Part shown: positions 1 to 9,845 of the stretch, in pieces
Layout: each line of letters starts with the position of its first letter
How positions within the stretch are numbered: position 1 is the stretch's first letter
NCBI GenBank assembly: GCA_000310025.1
Contig: FN649751.1
Coordinates: 617,816-643,155 of the forward strand
DNA from: Ectocarpus siliculosus
Lineage: Eukaryota > Sar > Phaeophyceae > Ectocarpales > Ectocarpaceae
Direction of reading: 5' to 3'
DNA length: 25,340 nt
Position numbers and translations under genes: made by a program
Notes under the pieces: generated by a model
What the model saw: only the letters and a program-made list of their open reading frames with translations
What the model was told of the DNA's origin: nothing
Database searches by the model: none

Positions 1-1586
1 CAGGGGCCCCTCCCCCAAAAAAAAGGGAAAAAAAAAAGGTGTGGGGTTCCCCGAACCAAAAAAACCCGGGAAAAGGGGGTTTCCCCCCACCCCCAAGGCC
101 CCGGGGGGGGGGGGTTTTCCCCCCCCCCCCCCCCCCCCCCCCCCTCCCCTCCTCAAAAAGCAGAACTACTGACTGCATTGAATTGGTACAACAACTGCTG
201 CTGTGCGCGACACAACGAACGCCATATATTACAAAACACATGCAGTCTACTGCTGTTGCAGTCTAGCTCCCAAGGGGCGACACTTGAGACAGACATTGAG
301 AGACACAGATTGGCTCAGGAGTCTTCAGCGACTACAAGGGTCCAAGTCTAGCCAAATCTAACGTATACCATATTGACAAAACAAACCATCGCTACGCTTT
401 ACTTTACCCTCTCCTCCCCATCCCCGTCCGTAAAGACCATGCTTTATCGCACAAACCTCTTGTTGAGGGGGCACTCCTTTCGTACCACGTCAATTGAAGT
501 AACAAAAATTCGACAAAATGAAATACTCTCGATTGAAACGGACGACACTTGGTGCGATCTGCTTGGTTGTGCCTGTGTGCTTTGATGTGCATGGCACAAT
601 ACAAATGATGTGCTACTAGAATACAAATAGGGTGACTATTGGGTTAAAACACGCGACGCCATCGAGATGATGGAGGTGTTCACCCGCACCCTGCTCGGTT
701 GTGGTACGTATGTAGTAGAAAGCTAAAAAAAACTCTCCCAGAAAAGCAGCTAACACTGCTCCCATGGAGCCTGTACATACCTGCCATGTTTACATACAAA
801 TCACCGCACGCGCTTTTCGTGCAGCCATGAGAGGGGACATTCCTATGCTGCGCGGAAAAAACGATCCCGCAATCGGAAAAAATACAAGGCAGCGACCTCT
901 AGCTGAAACATAAAAACACCGCCCCAGTGCATGTTGCAACAAAACACGCGTTCATCTCTTCCTCCGGCAGCGTAGAAAAATTTCAAGCAATTAATTCCGA
1001 GCAAGCCATTTCAAGCAAGTACAACAGAGAGGCACCCTTCCCACCCACTTCTTACATTGCTCCTGTAACAGCAAGAGCCACCACATCATGCAGCAGCAAT
1101 CATCGTGACATCAGTCTGTACCACGATCATGGACTCTCGCGCATGTTTACGGGGTTGTGCCCTGCTTGTGCGCTGCCAAAGCAAGGATGGATGCGGTTAG
1201 ATGCCACAATGAATCTAACGTGTACACGCAATACCGCCTAAATAGATCCTATCAAGGCCAGGCCAAAGGCCAAGGCCCACGTTATCCAGCCCGAGGCCCA
1301 TGCCGAGAACGGTCATACTGCGTTGTCAGTGTCAGTGTCAGCGTCATCATACTCCTTCCTTCCCGAAAGAATGAACCTAAACTTTGCGCTGCACTGGATA
1401 TGATCTGCTGCGTAAAAACAGGCAGCAGCTAACAAATGCTACCCTGCAGCAGCACCGTGTGTCGATACCCGTTCCCCGCCATTGTTCGTGCTCATAAAAA
1501 CGCGTAACAAATCAACCCCAACCGGTTCCTGACGACAACCCAAACCAAAATGCATCGTCACAAATCATCATGACATACATCACAAG
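1..1586. other. No supported gene; sequence downstream of gene A
   Basis: The first 150 bases are stretched homopolymers (runs of A, C and G, including 26 C at 119-144) and look like poor-quality or contig-end sequence. The remainder has only short chance frames. It would include the gene A 3' untranslated region; I see no clear AATAAA signal on the minus strand here. Confidence 0.6.
119..144. repeat. C26 homopolymer at the left end
   Basis: Twenty-six C residues follow a run of twelve G (103-114), within a stretch of exaggerated homopolymers. Confidence 0.95.
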
Positions 1587-4500
1587 TCACAACCGGTGTA
1601 CCCGGGTAACGCCATCCTCTCTTCGAAGGAGAACCGTGTACTTGCAGCCGCAGCAGGTGGCGGAAGTCACAAGCATCGCAATAGCCACGAGAGCCATGAT
1701 GATGATATGGAGGAAGGTCGACGCTGCCAGCAGCGACTCGGAGTCCTGAACGCATAACGCCCAGAAAATGCAAGAACGAGGGGGGGGGGGGGGCATGATG
1801 GGCATGGGGAGGACCCCCCCGTAACAAAAAATTGCCACGAGTGCTTGGCAACTGGAAAATGGTTGGATGTGCAGGCTGTCCCACCAAGTCTATTATTCCA
1901 TGGTAAGAACAAGTGTCTGCCACGTACGTCGGAAGTACCGGAGAATAAAACGTTGCAAACCACACGGTACCGTTCCTTTCCGTCCCGTGCCGTACTGTAC
2001 TGCACTGGAATTACCGTACCGTACCACCTTTGCCTGACAGCATGATCGGTGTACGGGCTGGAAGTCTCTAAAGGCACATAAGTCGAATTCAGCAACGGTA
2101 CAACGGAGGGTGATATGATGGCAGCAGGGGCGCACCGAAAGTGCATGATCACGGCAGCCCCCACCTCGCTCCCCCGCTCAAAACCGCTCCCACGCAATAC
2201 ACAGCCTTAGAACAACCCGGCACTGTATCGAGCGAGCTAGCCAATCAAAATCATTCTAGGTTTTCACCTCACCTCAATCTCGTCGCAACTGCTGCCTTGG
2301 TACTGCAAGCAGGTTCGCGTTGATGTCCCGTCGAAGCAATCAGTCGACCCATCCGGCTCCCAGCAGACGCAATCATATCCACCACTTCCCAGCAGATTAT
2401 ATCAATACACGTGTAGATGGAGAGAAGGATGTCATGACGTTGCAGTCCGTGGTCGTAATTAATAGGACATCGTGGTGAGGACAACAGCATCCAAAGGAGA
2501 GAGAGGGGCGTCATGGCGGGGAAAAATACACGCGGTACGACATGACACAATATCGCAAGGGGATAGGTGGCGTCGTAAAGAGACGACAAAATGCTGTCGT
2601 CGGAAAAAAGTGCGGTGAACATATTCTTGTTTTGGTCCTTCCGAACTGGACGGAAAGGCATCTTCCACCCTCTCATCGTACTCCTCCCACAAACATAGTC
2701 CCTGGTCTGGTCTGTTGTGGTGTAGGACGCACGATTGTTCCCCTTGGAACACGGAAACAACCGACACCGACCGTTTCCGGGAGGACACTACCTACATGAC
2801 TTGTACGACCGGTGATCCATCTGACTGACCGGCGTAACTGCTCTTGGTGTTAAGGCGAACGGATGACGCACACTCATTTCGTGCGACACGCAAAAACGAC
2901 GAGAGCTCCAGCACAATAAATAGTGTTTCGACTGGTGCTTAGAGAGACGACAAGATCAATACCAAACAAACTTTTGATGGAGATGAGGTACGACACAACC
3001 ACCCTCATGCCGAATCCGAACAAAGTATTTCGTTTTGTTTCGTCCGCCGGGGCATCAACGCATCAACACCAACACATGCAACTGAGAGGCGTTGCAGATA
3101 GTTCAGTCTAGAGTGCACCCTTCACGCCCAGTCCCGACACCATGAAATAGAACCAACCGTAGAACAGTCCGGGAGGCTTATCCGTTTGTACTTAACCCAG
3201 CACTCGTTTACCCCCGCCCCCCCACCAGCGTACACCCCCCCCCCTCTCCCGCAGCCACCACCAGCCAACCATTCCATCTCAAGCCTCCCCACTCACCAGA
3301 TATCATCTAGGCATGACGACGTGTCCACGCAGTTCCCCTCGGTCGATTGCACCTTGCTATAAACTGCGAATCATTTCACGTCCACAGCATGCCGGGTGCG
3401 AGAGAGCAGCCAGGAAGCCATTAGAAGAGAACAAAGAGAGCCATGTGATTCACCGTGAACTATCAGGCTTGATGTGATGGGCTTGATGTGATGTGATTTG
3501 GTGTGATGTGATACGAGATACTTCCACTTGTATGAACTTGAGTTCGTATGTTTTTTGTCCATACGACAGAGAACGGAAGGAAGGCCTGTCGCTTGCGCAA
3601 CCAGTGGCTCAAGTACCCCACAGAAACTATAAACTATAAACTATAAACACATGCTTTCCCTCCAAGAAAAGCCACAACCGCCTTCGAAACAAACATATAT
3701 ATAACAGCAAGAGAGGTGCAACCAGCGTGACTTGGCCAAAGAACTTCCAGTCACCCGTTGGTTCGAGGGAATGCACGGGTGGTGCCGTCATACAGAAGTA
3801 GAGTTGGTGGCACCAACCAATACCGATCGATGCGGACTGACGTAACGACGTCTCGGCGTCCTCCTGGCTCTCCGGAATGTACCGTGGGGTGTCCATAGCT
3901 ATATGCATGCGTCGGTGCCGCATGCCGCATGATACCGGGATACTCGAAGGCCTGCTGCGACCACTTGTATTCCAATCAGCCTACGCCCGACGCATGCAGG
4001 CACCATCATTCCCAATGGTTAACATGTAGCCCTCTCATACGCCTTCTATGCTTGGAAGTCATGGTCATAAAGAAGCGTGCTCGCGTTTGGGAAAGATCGG
4101 CGAAGAAGTCTGTTTCAGCAGAAAAGGCCACCAATCGGCGGTGTTCGTTGAGACTATTCGACTGCTTCCTGTCTGAATAGGGTCTTCGCCTACTATATTA
4201 GCCAAGCTAAGCTACAAGGCTTTTGCTTGTCTGTCTGTCGCACTTTGTCGCCTTTCTTTTCCCGCAGCCTGGCTCCTGCCTCGCCCTCACCTAGACCATC
4301 CACCAGCACCAGCGACAGCGTAGCAGCCACTAGGCACATGGCCGATTGGAAGAAGAACGCCGCAGTGGGAAACCCGCCAGAGTGCTCCGTGATGGAAACA
4401 CACGTCCCAGCCACCCCCGCCGCCAAAGCCATGAACCCCACCCAGAAGCCGCCCGCGTATTTCCAGTCTGGACCGCGGGGCGTACGGAACGGGGCCGCGA

Positions 4501-5210
4501 AACGAATGACACGACAAGAAGTACATCAGACAAGAAGGACGCAACAGGTAAACAGCGGTTCTATTGTCGTCGTGGTCTTTTACATCATGACCAACACGTG
4601 CCGATCTCCACTCAGAACCTGCTGGCGTTCGTATGGGTCCAAGTGACGCCGACAGACGACACCTTCCGCGGTGACAGGCTACATACATACAGTAACTACC
4701 GTATACCCGGATATGTATGTACACACATGTAGATAAATTGCAAAAACTCCATGAGAAAAACGACGCCTGCTCTCTGTGATCCATTTTTTTCATGACAGAG
4801 CGTTCACGAGGAAGGGCTGCTGTCGCAGATGCCATGTACCGGGAGAGGACCCTGCTTCGCTAGTTACCACTTGAGATATTCGCAAGCACATCCGCTGTTT
4901 CTTGTTCCGACAACAAGAACGCCATCCAACTATCGAAGCACCCAAGAAGAGGGAGTGTAGAATACCTCCGGGGGACAACGATATATAATAATCCCACTTT
5001 TCCTTGGTCCACATGACTAAAAAACGCAGTCTAACCCCCCACACCATTGCCCTTCCTTCCCGAGCGCAGACAGACAACAAACTGCGTACCGTTGAAGATG
5101 AGGGCTCCGACCACAATCTCCGCTGACCCCGCGGCAACAAGGATCCACCCCAGCACGTGTGAAGCCTTCACGATCCTTGGGAACGGCCTTGTCAACGAAA
5201 TTCCGCTCAT
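1587..5210 (-). CDS. Gene A: four-helix membrane protein with eight-cysteine loop (5 exons)
   Basis: Exons on the minus strand, in transcription order: 5210-5090, 4467-4291, 3363-3297, 2384-2273, 1745-1587 (stop included). They join in phases 1, 1, 2, 0 to give 211 residues. Donors are GTACGC, GTGAGG, GTGAGT and GTGAGG; all acceptors are AG, that of exon 4 (GGGAAG) lacking a good pyrimidine tract. Helix 1 is about residues 18-39, helices 2 and 3 lie in exon 2 (from FWVGF), and helix 4 starts the last exon. Residues about 100-159 form a loop with eight cysteines and the motif CVCWEPDG. A juxtamembrane CCGCK and a short basic tail follow. The model rests on matching gene B: exons 2, 3 and 4 have identical lengths and phases. 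The start is the only in-frame ATG before a stop, but an acidic in-frame stretch (VEDDEEERR) lies just upstream, so an earlier exon is possible. Function unknown; a surface or endomembrane role is inferred. Confidence 0.85.
1780..1793. repeat. G14 tract (C14 on the gene A strand) in intron 4
   Basis: On the coding strand this is a run of 14 C that starts about 48 bases upstream of exon 5 of gene A and ends about 34 bases from it, so it may act as, or replace, the pyrimidine tract of that acceptor. Confidence 0.85.
2273..3363 (-). other. Region encoding the eight-cysteine loop of gene A (exons 3 and 4)
   Basis: Exon 3 (3363-3297, 67 bases, phase 1 to 2) and exon 4 (2384-2273, 112 bases, phase 2 to 0) encode the helix 3-4 loop. 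The Cys codon split across intron 3 is TG/T. Cysteine spacing is C-x5-C-x4-C-x4-C-x-C-x8-C-x8-C-x7-C. The first six cysteines resemble an EGF-like module, although the C3-C4 gap is short for that family. The 912-base intron between the exons holds A/C/T-rich sequence and C tracts. Confidence 0.8.
3467..3513. repeat. Degenerate TGATGTGAT minisatellite
   Basis: Several imperfect copies of TGATGTGAT/GGCTTGATG units lie within intron 2 of gene A. Confidence 0.7.
3624..3648. repeat. AAACTAT short tandem repeat
   Basis: Three and a half copies of a 7-base AAACTAT unit, in intron 2 of gene A. Confidence 0.85.
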
Positions 5211-5785
5211 TCTCCTCTCCTCTTCATCATCTTCCACAGGCTGCCAGTTTTGATCGATGCATGATGATACAATTTAGTATGTCGTATTCCTCTCTTGTAG
5301 ACACAAGGCAAAGTTCACTTACGTCTACCCGCAGGATATCTCCCTAGATTGGATCTCAAGCCAATATTTTTTTGTAATAGCCTTTTATGCCCTTTGTTCG
5401 ACACATACATACCCTAATTACATTTCAACGCCGGAAATACTGGGCGATGACATCTGAACTGAAGGAAAGCACCGCGGAAAAGGACAGACGGTGGACGGTG
5501 GACCAAAAACAACTCGTGTGTTTAACCCTTTTCCTGCGTTTGTATGCATATTATGTACGTGGACGTACCTCCGGCTGGTGGGTCCCGAAAGAAAGAAAGA
5601 GAGTCTGTTGGGAGACGCCCAAGAACATTTACGAGAGCTTCGCGCGAAAAATTAGGAAACTTTGGAGAGGGCAGAGGTCATCAAAAGTCCGGTAGGAGAG
5701 CTCGAGACAACCCATCATCCATACTACCGCGCGGGAGAGACTACTGTGTAGGGACAACGCAGACCCGATAGCCGATGGCGCATGG

Positions 5786-5806
5786 ATATATATATATATA
5801 TATATA
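5786..5806. repeat. (TA)n microsatellite
   Basis: About ten TA units, some 580 bases upstream of the gene A start. Confidence 0.95.
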
Positions 5807-6690
5807 CAATGACAAGTGAAGCGCTGATGGCAAGCTGCCCCGGGACAGAGTCGAATTGACAAGATTCGAACACAAGCAATAATAGAGTTTGAATTTTCAA
5901 GACGCGCACAATGCATAGCAATTTTCCATTGGGAGCAACGCCACTGATGGCCCTCCACACCCACCCATGTATTTTGTATCAACATCTACTTGAAGGTGGC
6001 GGCGGGGCGACCAGTAAACAAACGTCTAACGTATACTGCATAGACGTTCCGGACGATGCTATTATACTCCTTTGACTTCTCTGTTTCGTTTTTTTTGTAT
6101 TCTAGCAGTTGGTCATCATCAGAGGGTCATGAATCTGCATGCATAGCTACAGCAGCGTGGTTGCGCAACGTCGAAGTATTTTGTTCTGAAAACTGAAAAC
6201 TGGTGTCTGCTGGACATTCTCAAAAAAAAAAAATCTGAGTGAGGACGTCGACGCATTTACTACATGTGTGCAGGACTTGGAGGAACGGCAGCTCTCGATA
6301 CGCGCTGCAGATCGCCGCTATTCGAGAAGCTGAGGAAGAGGATAGTCTAAACCGTGGATGCCCGTATCGTTGCTTATGGTCCGTACATCGGTCAGCCGAT
6401 TCGCTGCGTGCGCGGGTCAATGTCAATGCCCGCCGCAGGCCACGCACCACCCTTACCACCCTGAAAGTGCGGTGCAACCTCTTTCTCTGCTCATCATCTT
6501 GCATGCCATATATTATATGTATGTACATCGAGCGCGGCGGGCCACATGGTTGTGTCGCAGAGCAAGCATAGGACTGGCTATCCGCGCTTCGCCCTTCCGC
6601 CATCCAATATGTGACACACGCTTCTTGCACTCTACTGCTTGTACTGATGCTGCGGTATGACAGGGAGGAGAAACGCGTGCTGAACTGACG

Positions 6691-6732
6691 TGCACCATGC
6701 ACCATGCACCATGCACCATGCACCATGCACCA
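6691..6732. repeat. TGCACCA minisatellite, six copies
   Basis: Six essentially perfect head-to-tail copies of a 7-base unit (42 bases). The periodic MHHAPCT-like peptide read across it is a by-product of the repeat. Confidence 0.95.
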
Positions 6733-9250
6733 GTTTTTACCACAGGTTTATGGGGATCCCGGAGTGGTGCTGCCAAGGGAATGGCCACAGCGACGCAGCG
6801 CGGCGGCGGAACGAGATAAAAAACACCGGTTGTCCGCAACAAGCTTGGTGCCTCGCGCTCGCCCCGTTTATCAGACCCCTCTGGTGGAGCAGAAAGCCTG
6901 TGAACTCTGATGAACACAACAACACACACCCATGCAGCACTGCCCTGCCTGCAGATCACCTGCTGGTCCTTCCTATCTATAGTCTATATGGCGGGAGGCG
7001 CTTTGGATTCATGACGGGAAGGAATCAACCGTGCTTTGGAAGCCCTCGGCAGCGTTCCGACCAACCCATATCAACGGACAGACAACGCATGCAAGCGCGC
7101 CGCTCTTTGCTGCTTTTGTTGATCACGCGTTGCGGGAGATTCTGCTGATCATACAGCGGTACTGCGGCTGTCTCCGTCGTGGTACAACACATTCATACAC
7201 AGGTCCAAAAAACGGTAGAACCGTGAACTCACCCCGTTGTTTCTCACGGGCATCGTCGGCGCTGCTCCACCCTTTGGCGTCGAGGCCGAGGGAGCAAAGT
7301 TTGGAGGGCTCATGATCTGTACTAGGCGGGGAAAATAATGGAGCTGGAGTGATGGGAGTATGGGTACGGAGTGCAGCAGCAGCCAAAATCCCCATGTGGT
7401 CTGAACGAAAAAAAAACTCGCACGGTCCCTAACTCATCAGGGGACCACCGAACGAAGAACCCGTCTCTCTGACAGAAAAGAATGTACTTCGAAGTACGAA
7501 ACATCAACCTTGCCTTGTTGTCTCTTCCCCTCGCAACAAATAAATCCATTCATTCATTCGTCGAGCAAGGCTGCTGTGTGTGGTGGAACACGAGTGAGTC
7601 TGCTGTGATATGTACCGGAAGGTGCCCACCACGTATGTATGGATAGACTATACATACATAGTAGACGACGTTTGGAGCGAAGACTCATCCTGAGTCGTAG
7701 TACATACGTTATACCACGTATTAATATACACACGCTGCAGCACTTTTTGTTAATTCACCGTACACCGAGCCAGCGTTCTCGTAACCAACGTGGGGACATG
7801 CACGGTAAAAACCCACCTTATCTAAACTCAGCAAACCTACACCCATAACCCAACCCAGCCCTCGATCCTTCCCCATCATCATCACGTGGCCATGGGTGCA
7901 TTGCTAGAGGAGCAAGAGGCTACAAAGTAAGCACATTGTGTGCATACGAACCCCGGATTTTTTTAGAATCTACATTCAAACACAAAGAATTACGCTGCAT
8001 TTCCCTTCGTAGACTACATAGTGTCCAAGCACAACAGACAAGAAAACCCGGGCGGTTGAGAAAGTTCCCAGGCGCGCACACGTTTTCGATGCACTTGGTC
8101 CAAAGAGCCACAGCAGATAGACAGGACCTTAAAATCACCTCAATGCGGTTCAACGGGAACGAAAGGAAAATGGTCGGCTTCACTCTGAATGATTCATTAA
8201 CGATATCACAGCAGTACAACAAACGACTGACAGCAAAAAATGGTTCGCTCTCGACGGACGACATACAAATGGTTCACTCTGGTTGTTTTACGACGAAAGG
8301 TTGGAATATGAACAACTCTGCTTACCCTGCGTAGGCGTGTCTTCTTGTAGACTGACAAGAAACAAAACAAAATCGCATTCCTTCCTTCTTCGAAGCAACA
8401 GCACAAGTCGCAACAATATGTGAGTGCAATAAGAAACCACGTATTTCAGTACAACGCAAGCATGCCACTTGGGCAAACGTTCAACAAAGCAAACAATCAT
8501 TGGCCTGCTCCGTAGGCGATGCGATGCAAGATTCAAGGTCTCAAACCAGTTGATCGCTACACACAATGGACTCAGGTTGATCAGGTCACTGCACCGAACG
8601 AAGCAGGCGGCAAACATCCCTCCTCGCCTCACGATCAAAACCAATGTCAAGTTTCGTCCATGCGTGAGTCGACAGCCAACTACCAAGTACGAAATAACCC
8701 CAAGCTTTGCCAAATGTACGGACAAAATTTACAATCCTTTATCCTACTGTAGGGTACCAGACCACCAGCACCACCCCACTACACGGACCGCGGGCACCTC
8801 GCATGGCCACCACCACTCCTGCTGTACACGGATGTGACACCCATTTACGACTAGGTCGAAGCGCCAACAACTCCAATACCCCTCTATATCAACGTGATTC
8901 GAACGCTACCATGCCATACCATACTACAGCAACTTCGCTTCGACCCGGCAGCGGGGCGCGGAAAAAAGTCGACTCAAGCACTGGCCAAAACTATTTGTCG
9001 CGGAAACCGGTGTCGCGCAAATGAACTGGCTACGGGTAAAAGTGCGTTTCATAATTCTTCGCTAGCCGGGCCTACCGTTCCAACAAACTACCGACACTCA
9101 CCACACAAACACCTGGAATCACGCACGCCCAACAAAAATGTCCCCACACCTGGAATCACAACCCCGGTTGTCACGACCAACAATTAACCACAGCAACATG
9201 GACAAACATCAACGGCATCGGCAACACTGCAGGCAGTACTATAATAACAG

Positions 9251-9270
9251 CAACAACAACAACAACAACA
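9251..9270. repeat. (AAC)n microsatellite
   Basis: About six and a half CAA/AAC units, downstream of gene B. Confidence 0.9.
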
Positions 9271-9334
9271 TTAGGCGGCCAGCCAAAATACAGGGACGAC
9301 AGACAACAGACGGCCGGCGGCAATGATATTTATA

Positions 9335-9340
9335 TTTATT
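9335..9340 (-). terminator. Possible polyadenylation signal (AATAAA) for gene B
   Basis: AATAAA on the minus strand about 505 bases past the gene B stop, in an AT-rich patch. Position and motif are compatible with a cleavage signal, but a single hexamer is weak evidence. Confidence 0.25.
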
Positions 9341-9845
9341 CTCCTAATCAATTACGGGACCACGCGAGTGGAGGCCTGAAACAAACTCAGCACAAGTAGA
9401 TAGATAGCAACGCCCGATCTAAGCTTGTGAGATTTTGCCTGGGGTCCGTCATTCAACTGCCAGCGACCTACACACTGCAGCCGCTCATCCCTCCGGCGAG
9501 ACTTGGTCTCCAGTCGAAGAAGCGAGTGATGTCAGGTGTCACTTGTCACATTTCACTCGCTACCAACGGACCAGAGACAAACGACTGTGAGCCACGCCCC
9601 CCGGCCTACGACAAAATTTCTAACAGCGCCCGTAGCTAGAGTGCTTCGGCATTCCCCGTAGGGCCGAGAACGAGCGTTCGCGAATCCAAACTGCGTCCCT
9701 CCCCCAGGGGGCCAAGTAAAACGTGGCACTGCTGTACAAACGGCCTCGTGCGGTTCTGTCCAACGACTGCAGTACTATTCGACATACCTTGCTCGCACGA
9801 CGCTTTGGTAATCAATCCTCGGAGAAAGGGAGGTAGAACAGCTAC

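Larger units (their letters stand above)
5211..9845. other. Spacer between gene B 3' end and gene A 5' end; no supported gene
   Basis: Both flanking genes run on the minus strand. I looked for a third copy of the pair (CVCWEPDG, FWVG or DSE-plus-helix signatures) and found none. Contents are a TA tract, a 7-base minisatellite, an AAC repeat and short chance frames. The promoter of gene A and the 3' untranslated region of gene B must lie here, but I cannot place them firmly. Confidence 0.6.

Noticed and set aside
1667-2197. 176-codon minus-strand frame overlapping the last exon of gene A
   Set aside because: It is in a different frame from the helix 4 exon that matches gene B, and crosses the acceptor and poly-C tract of intron 4.
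2269-2760. 163-codon minus-strand frame overlapping exon 4 of gene A
   Set aside because: The frame giving CVCWEPDG, shared with gene B, is different; this one is its shadow extended into intron sequence.
3735-3900. Possible exon in gene A intron 2 (frame containing YIPESQEDAET)
   Set aside because: It looked protein-like and was first considered as the link between exons 2 and 4. It has no counterpart in gene B and its phases do not fit, whereas 3363-3297 fits perfectly.
6233-6331. Coding-like patch (SEDVDAF then VQDLEERQL) on the plus strand
   Set aside because: It ends at a stop after about 32 residues, continues plausibly only in another frame, and has no clear splice sites or recognised homology. 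It may be a decayed fragment, but support is too thin.
5211-9845. A third copy of the gene A/B family between the two
   Set aside because: No CVCWEPDG, FWVG or DSE-plus-helix signature was found on either strand.
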